From contig JAGRDY010000026.1 of the NCBI GenBank assembly GCA_020446815.1, forward strand, positions 496,001 to 560,000: a stretch of DNA of 64,000 bases, in the 5' to 3' direction. Origin of the DNA: Paracoccaceae bacterium. Its GTDB lineage: Bacteria > Pseudomonadota > Alphaproteobacteria > Rhodobacterales > Rhodobacteraceae. The notes beneath the pieces are model-generated. The model saw only the letters and a program-made list of their open reading frames with translations, was not told the DNA's origin and did not search any database. The number at the start of each line of letters is the position of its first letter. Within the stretch, counting starts at the first letter, position 1. The position numbers were made by a program, and so were the translations under genes. Below, piece after piece: positions 24,549-32,859 of this stretch.

Positions 24549-27008
24549 GTGACCGACGGATTGCCCATCGAAGACGCGCTCGCGGCGCTGATCCAGGCGC
24601 TGGCCAGCAGCGGCCGCGCGGTATTGCAGGCTCCTCCGGGCGCGGGCAAGACCACGCGCGTCCCGCTGGCGCTGCTTGAAACGCCCGCCGCCGCCGCCGG
24701 GCGCCGCATCGTCATGCTGGAGCCGCGCCGCCTCGCCGCCCGCGCCGCCGCCGAACGCATGGCCGATACTTTGGGCGAGCCGGTCGGGCATACCGTCGGC
24801 TACCGGATACGCGGCGAGGCCCGGGTCTCGCAAGCCACCCGGATCGAGGTCGTCACCGAAGGTATCCTGACCCGGATGCTGCAATCGGCCCCGGATCTGC
24901 CGGGGGTCGGCACGGTGATCTTCGACGAATTTCACGAACGCTCGCTCAACGCCGATCTTGGCCTTGCCCTGACCTGGGAGGCACGCCAGGCGCTGCGCCC
25001 CGACCTGCAAATCCTGGTGATGTCGGCAACGCTCGACGCCGAACCGATTGCCGCGATGCTCGACCGCGCGCCCGTCGTCACCTCGCGGGGCCGCGCCTAT
25101 CCGGTGGAAACCCGCTGGCTGGCGCGCAGCCCTGATTCCAGCTTGCGCTACGCGGCCGCCGTCGCCCATCTCGTCCGCGACGCGGCCCGCGATTGTGACG
25201 GCGGCATTCTGGTGTTCCTGCCCGGCGAAGCCGAAATCCGGCGGGTGCAATCGCTGCTCGCCCGTGATCTGCCCGCCGGTTGCGTCCTGCGCCCGCTCTT
25301 CGGCGCCATGGCCTTCGCCGATCAGCGCGCCGCCATCGCGCCGGTTGCCTCGGGCCGCAAGATCGTGCTGGCCACGTCCATCGCCGAAACCTCGCTGACG
25401 ATCGAGGGCATCCGCGTCGTCGTCGACGGCGGCCGGGCGCGGCGGGCCCGCTTCGACGCCAGTTCCGGCATGTCGCGGCTGGTGACCGAACGCGTCACCA
25501 GGGCCGAGGCCGAGCAACGCCGCGGCCGGGCCGGCCGGGTGGCCAGGGGGTTTTGCTACCGGCTGTGGACGCAGGGCGAAGAAGGCGGCATGGCCGCCTT
25601 CCCGCCGGCCGAAATCGCCACCGCCGATCTGGCGGGGCTGGCGCTCGAACTTGCTCTCTGGGGCAGCGACGGCAGCGACCTGGCCTTCCTCACCCCGCCG
25701 CCCGCCGCGGCGCTGACCGAGGCGCGCGCGCTTCTGGTGCAACTGGGCGCGCTCGATCCCGGTCACCGCATCACCGCCCATGGCAAGGCGCTGGCCGCGC
25801 TGCCGCTTCACCCGCGACTCGGCCACATGCTGGTGACCGCCGGGCCGGATGCCGCCCCGCTCGCCGCTCTGCTGGCCGACCGCGATCCGTTGCGGGGCGC
25901 GCCTGCCGATCTGACGCTGCGGCTCGACGCGATCCGCGATCCCAGGCGGTATGCCGCCAGCCATCCCCACCCCCTGAACCGGCCCACGATCGAGCGTATC
26001 CGGACCGAGGCGCGGCGCCTGGCGCGCCTGAGCGCACCGCTTTCGGAGTCCTTCAGCGCCGCAGAAATGGCCGCGCTTGCCTACCCCGACCGCATCGGGC
26101 TGCGCCGCGACACGGGCGATGCGCGCTATATCCTGTCGGGCGGCAAGGGGGCGGTTCTGGCCGATAGCGATCCGCTCTCGCGTTGCCGCCTGATCGTCGC
26201 CACCGATCTTGACGGCGACCCGCGCGAAGCCCGCATCCGCCAGGCCATTTGCCTGCCCACAGCGGCGCTGCGCCGCCTTTATGGGGCCCGGATATTCTGG
26301 CGCGACGCCTGCGACTGGTCGCGGCGCGACGGCCGGGTGATCGCCCGCCGGCAGGAATGCTTCGGCGCGCTGGTCCTGACCGAGCGCGGCTGGAAGGATG
26401 CCCCCGCCGGCCGGATCGCCCGCGCCGCGCTCGAAGGGTTGCGCCAGATCGGTCTGCCCTTCAGCGATGCCGCGCGCCGGTTGCGCGCCCGCGTCGAGCT
26501 TTTGCGCGGCCAGGGGGCCGATCTGCCGGATTTCAGCGATGAGGGGATATGGGCGCATGCCGAAACCTGGCTGTTGCCCGCCCTTGCGGGCAAGCTCAGC
26601 GAGGCCGATCTGCGCGCCCTCGATCTGACGGACACGCTGCGCGGCGCCCTTGGCTGGGACGCATTGCAAACCGTCGACCGGCTCGCGCCGCCGCATTTCC
26701 TGACGCCGCTCGGCCGCCGCGTCCCCATCGACTATGACGGCGATCAGCCCGGCATTTCGCTGCGGCTTCAGGAAATGTTCGGCACCACCGGGCATCCCAC
26801 GGTCGGCCCGAAGCATCTGCCGCTGCGCATCACGCTTCTGTCACCGGCCGGGCGGCCGATTCAGGTCACGCAGGATCTGCCCGGTTTCTGGGCCAGTTCC
26901 TACGCCGAGGTGCGCAAGGACATGCGCGGCCAATACCCCAAACACCCATGGCCCGAAGACCCGACCATCGCCGTACCCACGCTGCGCGCCAAACCGCGCG
27001 GCAGGTAA
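24549..27008 (+). CDS. hrpB: ATP-dependent RNA helicase HrpB
   Basis: An 819-residue DEAH-box helicase with the HrpB layout. Motif I is QAPPGAGKTTRVPLALL near residue 28, motif Ia MLEPRRLAARAAA, motif II DEFH (FDEFHERS), motif III MSATLD, motif V TSIAETSLTIEG and motif VI EAEQRRGRAGRVARG. The C-terminal HrpB-specific domain follows, with HFLTPLGRRVPIDYDGDQPG and the end KHPWPEDPTIAVPTLRAKPR. The start is GTG at 24549, 8 nt after the DUF3108 stop. The bacterial role is probably RNA processing and is not essential where tested. Confidence 0.95.
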   Translation: MTDGLPIEDALAALIQALASSGRAVLQAPPGAGKTTRVPLALLETPAAAAGRRIVMLEPRRLAARAAAERMADTLGEPVGHTVGYRIRGEARVSQATRIEVVTEGILTRMLQSAPDLPGVGTVIFDEFHERSLNADLGLALTWEARQALRPDLQILVMSATLDAEPIAAMLDRAPVVTSRGRAYPVETRWLARSPDSSLRYAAAVAHLVRDAARDCDGGILVFLPGEAEIRRVQSLLARDLPAGCVLRPLFGAMAFADQRAAIAPVASGRKIVLATSIAETSLTIEGIRVVVDGGRARRARFDASSGMSRLVTERVTRAEAEQRRGRAGRVARGFCYRLWTQGEEGGMAAFPPAEIATADLAGLALELALWGSDGSDLAFLTPPPAAALTEARALLVQLGALDPGHRITAHGKALAALPLHPRLGHMLVTAGPDAAPLAALLADRDPLRGAPADLTLRLDAIRDPRRYAASHPHPLNRPTIERIRTEARRLARLSAPLSESFSAAEMAALAYPDRIGLRRDTGDARYILSGGKGAVLADSDPLSRCRLIVATDLDGDPREARIRQAICLPTAALRRLYGARIFWRDACDWSRRDGRVIARRQECFGALVLTERGWKDAPAGRIARAALEGLRQIGLPFSDAARRLRARVELLRGQGADLPDFSDEGIWAHAETWLLPALAGKLSEADLRALDLTDTLRGALGWDALQTVDRLAPPHFLTPLGRRVPIDYDGDQPGISLRLQEMFGTTGHPTVGPKHLPLRITLLSPAGRPIQVTQDLPGFWASSYAEVRKDMRGQYPKHPWPEDPTIAVPTLRAKPRGR

Positions 27009-27119
27009 GGCGCAACGCAGCCCCGGCATTTCTTCTGGCGCGGCGCCGGGGGGGCAGCCAGGCATTCCGCCATCCATGCCGATAGTCATACGATGGATGC
27101 CAGTTCTCGGGTGGTTTGA
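27009..27119. other. Intergenic DNA between hrpB and the IS110 left end
   Basis: No gene is present. CATCCAT (27071-27077) and ATGGATG (27093-27099) form a 7-bp inverted repeat with a 15-nt loop. GCCCCGGC near 27020 can pair with the G-rich GCCGGGGGGGC near 27043-27053. Neither is followed by a T-run, so at best they are weak 3'-end hairpins for hrpB. Confidence 0.4.
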
Positions 27120-27197
27120 CTCAAACACCGATCGACCATTCGCTGGGTTGGTGCCGCAGGGCTTCCCGGTGTGATCTGACCCTCACTCCGATCGACC
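27115..27197 (+). repeat. Imperfect 23-nt direct repeat at the IS110 left end
   Basis: Copy 1 is at 27115-27137, copy 2 at 27175-27197, 60 nt apart; 18 of 23 positions agree, with CCGATCGACC identical (27128-27137 and 27188-27197). Copy 1 spans the left junction, and copy 2 lies in the large loop of the proposed bridge RNA. Confidence 0.6.
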
Positions 27198-27372
27198 CAA
27201 TACGTGTCTTTCCCTGGACCTGTCGATCATCCGGGAACGCCCTGCGGCGAGACCTTGTCTCGAAGGTGGTGCCGTGACCCAAGAAGGGCATGACCATCCG
27301 GTCCCGTGACTGTCCTGTCCCTGCATCCTTCTGAGCAAAGAATGTTCATGTGCCGCAGGAAAGGATGATCGG
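27123..27372 (+). ncRNA. Probable IS110 bridge RNA region
   Basis: The 250 nt between the left end and the transposase start lack a gene but are highly structured. GCCGCAGGGC+TTCCCGG (27153-27169) pairs with CCGGGAA+C+GCCCTGCGGC (27231-27248): 17 pairs with one bulged C, closing a 61-nt loop. Inside, GATCGA (27190-27195) can pair with TCGATC (27223-27228). A second hairpin is CGAGAC-CTT-GTCTCG (27248-27262). CATCCTT (27324-27330) can pair with AAGGATG (27361-27367), covering the transposase Shine-Dalgarno AAGGA. Known IS110 elements encode a bridge RNA here with two guide-bearing loops, so this is the expected place; the RNA itself and its ends are inferred. Confidence 0.55.
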
Positions 27373-28449
27373 ATGGCCGAACACCCAGCAGAAACTCACG
27401 TCATTGGTGGCGTCGACACCCACAAGGACTTGCATGTCGCAGCTGTCGTCGATCATTGCGATCGTGTTCTCGGCACCGAGAGCTTCCCAACAACGCGGCA
27501 TGGATATCGCCTGATGCTGGCCTGGATGAGGTCCTTCGGTGACTTGCTCCGTGTCGGGGTCGAGTGTTCCGGCAGTTACGGCGCCGGGCTATTGCGCTAC
27601 CTGCAGGCCGCAGGCGTCGAGGTGCTGGAAGTGACCGCCCCTGACAAACTTGACCGACGCCGGCGCGGGAAGAACGACGACTATGATGCAGAAAGCGCGG
27701 CTCATGCAGCCTTTGCGGAACGACACACAGTCACACCACGCAGCCGCGATGGAATGGTCGAAAGTCTTCGGGTTCTGAGGGTTTGCCGCAAGACCGCTGC
27801 TCAGGCGCGCCGAATTGCCCTGCAAATGATCCAGATGACGATCGTCTGCGCACCTGACAAGATCCGGGAGCCGTTGCGATCCATGACGCGGATGCAGCTG
27901 ATCCGCACCCTTGCCGCGTGGCGCCCCGATCTCACGGCGTATCGTCAGGTCGAGGAAGCCTACCGCATCGCGCTCAAGTCTCTGGCGCGGCGCTATCTCG
28001 AACTGCATGACGAGGTCGCCGACCTGGACGACATGATCGAGGCCATCGTCAGGGATCTCGCCCCGGAGCTTCTCGCCCAAACCGCAATCGGCCTGAACAG
28101 CGCGGCACAGTTGTTGCTCACGGCGGGGGACAATCCAGACCGGCTAAGATCCGAGGCGAGCTTTGCGGCATTGTGCGGCGTCAGCCCCGTCCCAGCCTCG
28201 TCGGGAAAGACGGTGCGGCACAGGTTGAACAGGGGAGGTGATCGCGCGGCCAACAGCGCGATCCACATCATCGCCATCGGGCGCCTGAGGTTGGACCCAC
28301 GTTCGCAGGACTACGTCGCCAGGCGCATCGCTGCGGGTCATTCCAAGATGGAGGCCATTCGCTGCCTCAAACGCTATATCGCCCGCGAAGTCTTCGGCAT
28401 CATCATCCGCCGCCACAGGCAGATCAACCAATGCCAAATCGTCGCTTGA
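27373..28449 (+). CDS. IS110-family transposase (bridge-RNA-guided recombinase)
   Basis: A 358-residue DEDD recombinase. The N-terminal RuvC-like domain carries the acidic set Asp15 (GGVDTHKD), Glu64 (VGVECSGSYG), Asp102 and Asp105 (GKNDDYDAESAA). A coiled helical linker follows. The C-terminal Tnp_20 domain has FAALCGVSPVPASSGKT with the conserved serine (Ser276 or Ser277) that attacks DNA, then RHRLNRGGDRAANSA. AAGGA at 27361-27365 is 7 nt before the ATG. The gene is intact and full length, so the element may be active. Its stop lies 2 nt from the proposed right end. Composition is slightly less GC-rich than the neighbours. Confidence 0.93.
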   Translation: MAEHPAETHVIGGVDTHKDLHVAAVVDHCDRVLGTESFPTTRHGYRLMLAWMRSFGDLLRVGVECSGSYGAGLLRYLQAAGVEVLEVTAPDKLDRRRRGKNDDYDAESAAHAAFAERHTVTPRSRDGMVESLRVLRVCRKTAAQARRIALQMIQMTIVCAPDKIREPLRSMTRMQLIRTLAAWRPDLTAYRQVEEAYRIALKSLARRYLELHDEVADLDDMIEAIVRDLAPELLAQTAIGLNSAAQLLLTAGDNPDRLRSEASFAALCGVSPVPASSGKTVRHRLNRGGDRAANSAIHIIAIGRLRLDPRSQDYVARRIAAGHSKMEAIRCLKRYIAREVFGIIIRRHRQINQCQIVA

Positions 28450-28479
28450 CTCTTAGAAGGGCGTCCAGGGCCGGTTTCG

Positions 28480-28564
28480 TGGTGGCCGCTGTGGGACTCG
28501 AACCCACACGCCCGAAGGCCTCGGATTTTAAGTCCGGTCTGTCTACCTGTTCCAGCAAGCGGCC
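28480..28564 (-). tRNA. tRNA-Leu, anticodon UAA
   Basis: An 85-nt class II tRNA on the minus strand. The acceptor arms GGCCGCT (28558-28564) and AGCGGCC (28484-28490) pair fully, followed by discriminator A and encoded CCA (28480-28482). The anticodon loop is CTTAAAA with TAA at positions 34-36. A long variable arm and the T-arm GTGGG-TTCGAGT-CCCAC are present. The IS110 element ends 28 nt past its 3' end without damaging the gene, although its own terminator may have been affected. Confidence 0.95.
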
Positions 28565-28600
28565 ACTGCGCTGCGTCTATAGTGGCCGCGCCCCGCGCCG

Positions 28601-29092
28601 TCAAAGGCCAGTTTCCTTCACCGTCTCCATCGCCACATAGGTCGAGGTCGCGGCGACATGGGGCAGCGTCGATATGCGTTCGGCCATCACCTGGCGGTAC
28701 TGGGCGATATCGCCGGTGCGCACCTTCAAGAGATAATCGAAGCCCCCCGCGATCATGTGGCATTCCTCGATTTCGGGAGTGGCGCGCACCGCCTTGTTGA
28801 AGGCCTGCAAGGCCGCCTCGCGGGTATCCGACAGCCGCGCCTCGACAAAGGCGATATGCGCAAGACCCATACGCACCGGATCGAGCGCGGCGCGATAGCC
28901 GGTAATCACGCCGTTTTCCTCCAGCCGCCTTACCCGCGCCTGGGTCGGCGTCTTGGTCAACCCGATGCGGCGCGCCAGTTCGGTGACCGGCATCCGGCCA
29001 TCGGCCGCCAGTTCGCGCAGAATCGCCCGATCGTAGCGGTCAATCTCTGGCAGTTCATATCGCATGTTATTGTCACAATCTTTGGTCATCAT
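28601..29092 (-). CDS. putR: Lrp/AsnC-family regulator of proline utilisation
   Basis: A 163-residue regulator with an N-terminal AsnC-type helix-turn-helix (DRYDRAILRELAADGRM, VTELARRIGLTKTPTQARVR in its family form) and a C-terminal RAM ligand-binding domain (GGFDYLLKVRTGDIAQYR). It is divergent from putA, the arrangement in which PutR activates putA in response to proline in Rhodobacter and relatives. The first ATG pair at 29089-29092 gives a short hydrophilic extension; ATG at 29065 (MRYELPEIDRYD) matches the family start but lacks a Shine-Dalgarno. The shared intergenic region is 126 bp and AT-rich. Confidence 0.88.
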   Translation of the reverse strand: MMTKDCDNNMRYELPEIDRYDRAILRELAADGRMPVTELARRIGLTKTPTQARVRRLEENGVITGYRAALDPVRMGLAHIAFVEARLSDTREAALQAFNKAVRATPEIEECHMIAGGFDYLLKVRTGDIAQYRQVMAERISTLPHVAATSTYVAMETVKETGL

Positions 29093-29218
29093 GCCTGCAT
29101 TTTACGATAATTCAGGAAAACAGCCTTTTGTGCAAGGTATATGATAGCCCGAACAGCTTTGTTTCCACTTCACATCCTCAGTTCCATTTCACTGGCAGCA
29201 CATCGCAAGGGGCATCAC
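29093..29218. promoter_or_regulatory. putR-putA divergent regulatory region
   Basis: This is one of the more AT-rich segments of the window. TTTTACGATAATTCAGGAAAA at its left side is an imperfect palindrome (given here in parts: TTTTACGATAAT and TTCAGGAAAA) of the kind bound by Lrp-type proteins. AAGGGG at about 29208 is the putA Shine-Dalgarno. No clean sigma-70 boxes could be fixed. Confidence 0.4.
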
Positions 29219-32200
29219 ATGAACACGCAAATGCGCAAACACTGGCAGGCCATCCAGGCCGGAAACCTGGCGGCCGAGGCACCGCTGTTGCGCCAGCTGA
29301 TCGCCGACGCCGCCCTTGACCAGACCGCCCGCGACCGCATCGCCGCCGGCGGCGCCAGCCTCGTCAGGCAGATCCGCGCCGATGCGCGACCCGGCCTGAT
29401 GGAAGTGTTTCTGGCAGAATACGGGCTTTCCACCGAGGAAGGCATCTCGCTCATGTGTCTGGCCGAGGCGCTCTTGCGGGTGCCCGACGCCGACACCATG
29501 GATGCCCTGATCGAAGACAAGATCGCGCCCTCCGACTGGGGCCGTCACCTGGGCCATTCCGCCTCGTCGCTGGTCAACGCCTCCACCTGGGCGCTGATGC
29601 TGACCGGCAAGGTGCTCGACGACCGCGACCCGGGCATCGTCGGCCACCTGCGCGGCGCGGTCAAGCGCCTCGGCGAACCGGTGATCCGGCGCGCCGTGCG
29701 CCAGGCGATGAAGGAAATGGGCCGCCAGTTCGTCCTTGGCGAAACCATCAATGCCGCGATGGAACGGGCCGCCCGGATGGAGGCGCAGGGCTACAGCTAT
29801 TCCTACGACATGCTCGGCGAGGCGGCCAAGACCGCCGAAGATGCCGAACGCTATGCGGCGGCCTACGCCAAGGCGATCGGCTCCATCGCATCCGCCTGCA
29901 AAGATGGCGACATCCGTGCCAATCCGGGAATTTCGGTCAAGCTCTCGGCCCTTCACCCCCGCTATGAGGTGGCCCAGCAAGCCCGCGTCATGGCCGAACT
30001 GGTGCCGGTGGTGCGCGGCCTTGCGCGGCAGGCGGCACAGGCCGGAATGGGGTTCAACATCGACGCGGAAGAGGCTGACAGACTTACCCTTTCGCTCAAA
30101 GTGATCGAATCCGTGCTGGCCGATCCCGACCTTGCCGGCTGGGATGGCTTCGGGGTGGTGGTGCAGGCCTACGGGCGCCGCGCCGCGCCGACGCTCGACT
30201 GGCTTCACGCCCTCGCGGAAAAGCTCGACCGCAAGATAATGGTCCGCCTGGTCAAGGGCGCCTATTGGGACACCGAGATCAAGCGCGCGCAGGTGCTGGG
30301 GCTGGCGGATTTCACGGTCTTCACGCGCAAGGAATCGACCGATGTGAGCTATATCGCCAACGCCCGCAAACTCTTGGGCATGACCGACCGCATCTATCCG
30401 CAATTTGCCACCCATAATGCCCATACGGTTGCCGCCGTGCTTGACATGGCCGGGGATAAACCCTTTGAATTCCAGCGCCTGCATGGCATGGGTGAACGTC
30501 TGCATGAGATCGTTCTGAAAGCGCGGAAAACCCGTTGCCGCATCTACGCGCCGGTTGGGGCGCATCGCGATCTTCTGGCCTATCTGGTCCGCCGCCTGCT
30601 GGAAAACGGCGCCAATTCCTCTTTCGTGAACCAGATCGTCGACACGGATGTCACCCCCGAAACGGTCGCCGCCTGCCCGCTGGCCGCGACCGAGGCGGCG
30701 CTGCCCGAAATGGCCAACCCCACGATCCGCAAGGGGCCCGATCTCTTCGCCCCCGAAAGGGCCAATTCCGAAGGATTCGACCTGACCGATGCCGATACGC
30801 TGGCCCGTATCGACGCCGCCCGCGCCCCCCATGCCAAACGGCTTTTCACCGCCGCGCCGATGCTTGCGGGAAAGGCCGCCGGGGGGGTGCCGCGGCGCAT
30901 GCTCAACCCGGCGACAGGGGCCGAAACCGGCCAGGTCACCGATGCCGGCGCAGATGATATCGCCACCGCCCTTGACGCCGCCGCCCCCTGGGCCGCCACC
31001 CCGGCGGAACGCGCCGCGATCCTCAACCGCGCCGCCGATCTTTACGAACAGAACTTCGGCCCGATCTTCGCGCTGCTGGCGCGCGAGGCGGGCAAGACAC
31101 TTCCCGACGCGGTGTCGGAACTGCGCGAAGCGGTGGACTTCCTGCGCTATTACGGCGCGCGCGGGGTCGAAAATGCCGACGCCGCTGCCGGCATCTTCAC
31201 CTGCATCTCTCCCTGGAACTTCCCGCTGGCGATCTTTACCGGCCAGCTTTCGGCCGCCCTTGCCGCCGGCAACGCGGTGCTGGCCAAACCCGCCGAGCAG
31301 ACGCCGCTGATCGCGGCACTAGCCGCCGGCCTGCTGCACGAGGCCGGCGTGCCCGCGAGCGCCTTGCAACTGCTTCCGGGTGATGGGGCCACGGTGGGCG
31401 CGGCGCTGACCTCGGATGCGCGGGTGAACGGCGTCTGTTTCACCGGTTCGACCGAAACGGCGCTGATGATCCGCAGGGCGATGGCCAGACACCTCGCCCC
31501 CGGCGCCGCCTTCATCGCCGAAACCGGCGGGCTGAACGCGATGATCGTCGATTCGACCGCGCTGCCCGAACAGGCGATCCGCGACATCGTCGCCTCCAGC
31601 TTCCAGTCCGCCGGCCAACGCTGTTCGGCCCTGCGCTGCCTTTATGTGCAAGACGACATCGCCGCGCGTTTCACCGACATGCTGTTTGGCGCGATGGAGG
31701 AACTGGCCCTGGGCGATCCCTGGAATCTGGCCACCGATGTCGGCCCCGTCATCGACGCCGAGGCCGAAGCAGGCATCCGCAAACATATCGAGACCGCCCG
31801 CAAGGAAGGCCGGCTCCTGCGCCAGCTGTCCACCCCGAAATCCGGCCATTTCATCGCCCCCACGGTGATCCGCGTCAATGGCATCGCCGACCTTCGGCGC
31901 GAAATCTTCGGCCCCGTCCTGCATATCGCCGTGTTTGATTCCGAGGAACTGCCGAACATAATAAATGACGTTAATAGAAGTGGTTACGGCCTGACTTTCG
32001 GGTTACACACGAGAATCGACAATCGCGTTCAGGAAGTGACCGAGGCGCTTCATTGCGGCAATATCTATGTCAACCGCAACCAGATCGGCGCGGTTGTCGG
32101 CTCCCAGCCATTCGGCGGCGAAGGGCTGTCGGGCACCGGCCCCAAGGCGGGCGGACCCGAATATCTCGCCCGGTTCAAGGCCCCGCGGCCGGCCCCCGGT

Positions 32201-32695
32201 GGCGGGGGCGATGCTTTCGGCGCTGCCGACAACGCCACGCTCCAGAAGGAGCTCGACGGCGCGCTCCCCCCCGTGACGCTGCGCCGGATCGACCTTCCCG
32301 GCCCCACCGGCGAATCCAACCGCCTGACGCTGAGCGCCCGCGCGCCCTTCCTGTGCCTCGGCCCCGGCCCTGAAACCGTCGAGGAGCAGGCCCAGGCGGT
32401 CCGTGCCCTGGGCGGCGCGGCGGTTCTGGTTCACGGAGCGCTGGCCCCCGAGGCCCTGACAACCCTCACCGGCTTTGCCGGGGCGCTTTTCTGGGGGCCC
32501 GAGCCGGCAGCGCGCGCCTATGCCCGCGCGTTGTCCGAACGCGACGGCCCGATCCTGCCGCTGATCACCGCCCTGCCCGATCTGGGCCATGTGGCGCTCG
32601 AACGGCATGTCTGCGTCGATACCACCGCCTCGGGCGGCAATGCCCAGCTTCTGGCGGCCGCCGGGGCGGCGCAAGCCGTTTCGCGAAATGCCTGA
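29219..32695 (+). CDS. putA: Bifunctional proline dehydrogenase / delta-1-pyrroline-5-carboxylate dehydrogenase
   Basis: An 1158-residue enzyme oxidising proline to glutamate. ATG at 29219 is preferred (AAGGGG 6-7 nt upstream) over an open extension to 29141. The N-terminal part is helical without a ribbon-helix-helix DNA-binding domain, so this PutA is not its own repressor and depends on the divergent PutR. The FAD-binding PRODH barrel covers about residues 150-450 (ISVKLSALHPRYE, MVRLVKGAYWDTEIKRAQ, ATHNAHTV). The aldehyde dehydrogenase domain follows, with ISPWNFPLAIFTGQ, AETGGLNAMIVDS holding the Glu, and SAGQRCSALR holding the catalytic Cys. The last ~120 residues resemble the C-terminal lid domain. 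Codons at about 31958-32005 are unusually AT-rich. Confidence 0.96.
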   Translation: MNTQMRKHWQAIQAGNLAAEAPLLRQLIADAALDQTARDRIAAGGASLVRQIRADARPGLMEVFLAEYGLSTEEGISLMCLAEALLRVPDADTMDALIEDKIAPSDWGRHLGHSASSLVNASTWALMLTGKVLDDRDPGIVGHLRGAVKRLGEPVIRRAVRQAMKEMGRQFVLGETINAAMERAARMEAQGYSYSYDMLGEAAKTAEDAERYAAAYAKAIGSIASACKDGDIRANPGISVKLSALHPRYEVAQQARVMAELVPVVRGLARQAAQAGMGFNIDAEEADRLTLSLKVIESVLADPDLAGWDGFGVVVQAYGRRAAPTLDWLHALAEKLDRKIMVRLVKGAYWDTEIKRAQVLGLADFTVFTRKESTDVSYIANARKLLGMTDRIYPQFATHNAHTVAAVLDMAGDKPFEFQRLHGMGERLHEIVLKARKTRCRIYAPVGAHRDLLAYLVRRLLENGANSSFVNQIVDTDVTPETVAACPLAATEAALPEMANPTIRKGPDLFAPERANSEGFDLTDADTLARIDAARAPHAKRLFTAAPMLAGKAAGGVPRRMLNPATGAETGQVTDAGADDIATALDAAAPWAATPAERAAILNRAADLYEQNFGPIFALLAREAGKTLPDAVSELREAVDFLRYYGARGVENADAAAGIFTCISPWNFPLAIFTGQLSAALAAGNAVLAKPAEQTPLIAALAAGLLHEAGVPASALQLLPGDGATVGAALTSDARVNGVCFTGSTETALMIRRAMARHLAPGAAFIAETGGLNAMIVDSTALPEQAIRDIVASSFQSAGQRCSALRCLYVQDDIAARFTDMLFGAMEELALGDPWNLATDVGPVIDAEAEAGIRKHIETARKEGRLLRQLSTPKSGHFIAPTVIRVNGIADLRREIFGPVLHIAVFDSEELPNIINDVNRSGYGLTFGLHTRIDNRVQEVTEALHCGNIYVNRNQIGAVVGSQPFGGEGLSGTGPKAGGPEYLARFKAPRPAPGGGGDAFGAADNATLQKELDGALPPVTLRRIDLPGPTGESNRLTLSARAPFLCLGPGPETVEEQAQAVRALGGAAVLVHGALAPEALTTLTGFAGALFWGPEPAARAYARALSERDGPILPLITALPDLGHVALERHVCVDTTASGGNAQLLAAAGAAQAVSRNA

Positions 32696-32785
32696 ACCCT
32701 CAGGCATCGCCACAAGCGCAAGAGCGCCGAAGGCGTGGCAGGGTCCGGGCGATTCGGGGTTCCGGGGATGCGCCATGGGGGCCGA

Positions 32786-32804
32786 CAGGGCCGGTCCGGC
32801 CCTG
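32786..32804 (+). other. GC-rich hairpin after putA
   Basis: CAGGGCC (32786-32792) and GGCCCTG (32798-32804) form a 7-bp stem with loop GGTCC, 91 nt after the putA stop. No T-run follows. It may stabilise the putA mRNA end. The rest of the 164-bp gap before the rhomboid gene shows no gene. Confidence 0.35.
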
Positions 32805-32859
32805 GGGGTCATGACCACTTCCGCTTGACGAAGCCCGGCGGATCGGAAAGCGTGGCGCC

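Larger units (their letters stand above)
27120..28451 (+). mobile_element. IS110-family insertion sequence, about 1.33 kb
   Basis: A complete element with one transposase gene. Proposed limits use the dinucleotide CT present at both ends within the shared sequence TTGACTC (27116-27122 and 28446-28452), the kind of short core used by IS110 recombinases. This gives a 250-nt non-coding left end and a right end only 2 nt past the transposase stop, the layout of the IS110 group (bridge RNA upstream). No terminal inverted repeats are visible, as expected for the group. It sits 28 nt from the CCA end of tRNA-Leu(UAA). Exact ends need an empty-site comparison. Confidence 0.7.

Noticed and set aside
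24510-26816. Long minus-strand open frame opposite hrpB
   Set aside because: Arg/Gly/Ala-rich shadow of a clear helicase gene, without recognisable domains.
27120-28451. Integrative island attached at tRNA-Leu
   Set aside because: Only a single IS-size element is present, with no integrase of the tyrosine type and no repeat of the tRNA 3' end on the other side.
29189-30832. Minus-strand open frame opposite putA
   Set aside because: Antisense to the conserved PRODH domain; composition typical of a shadow.
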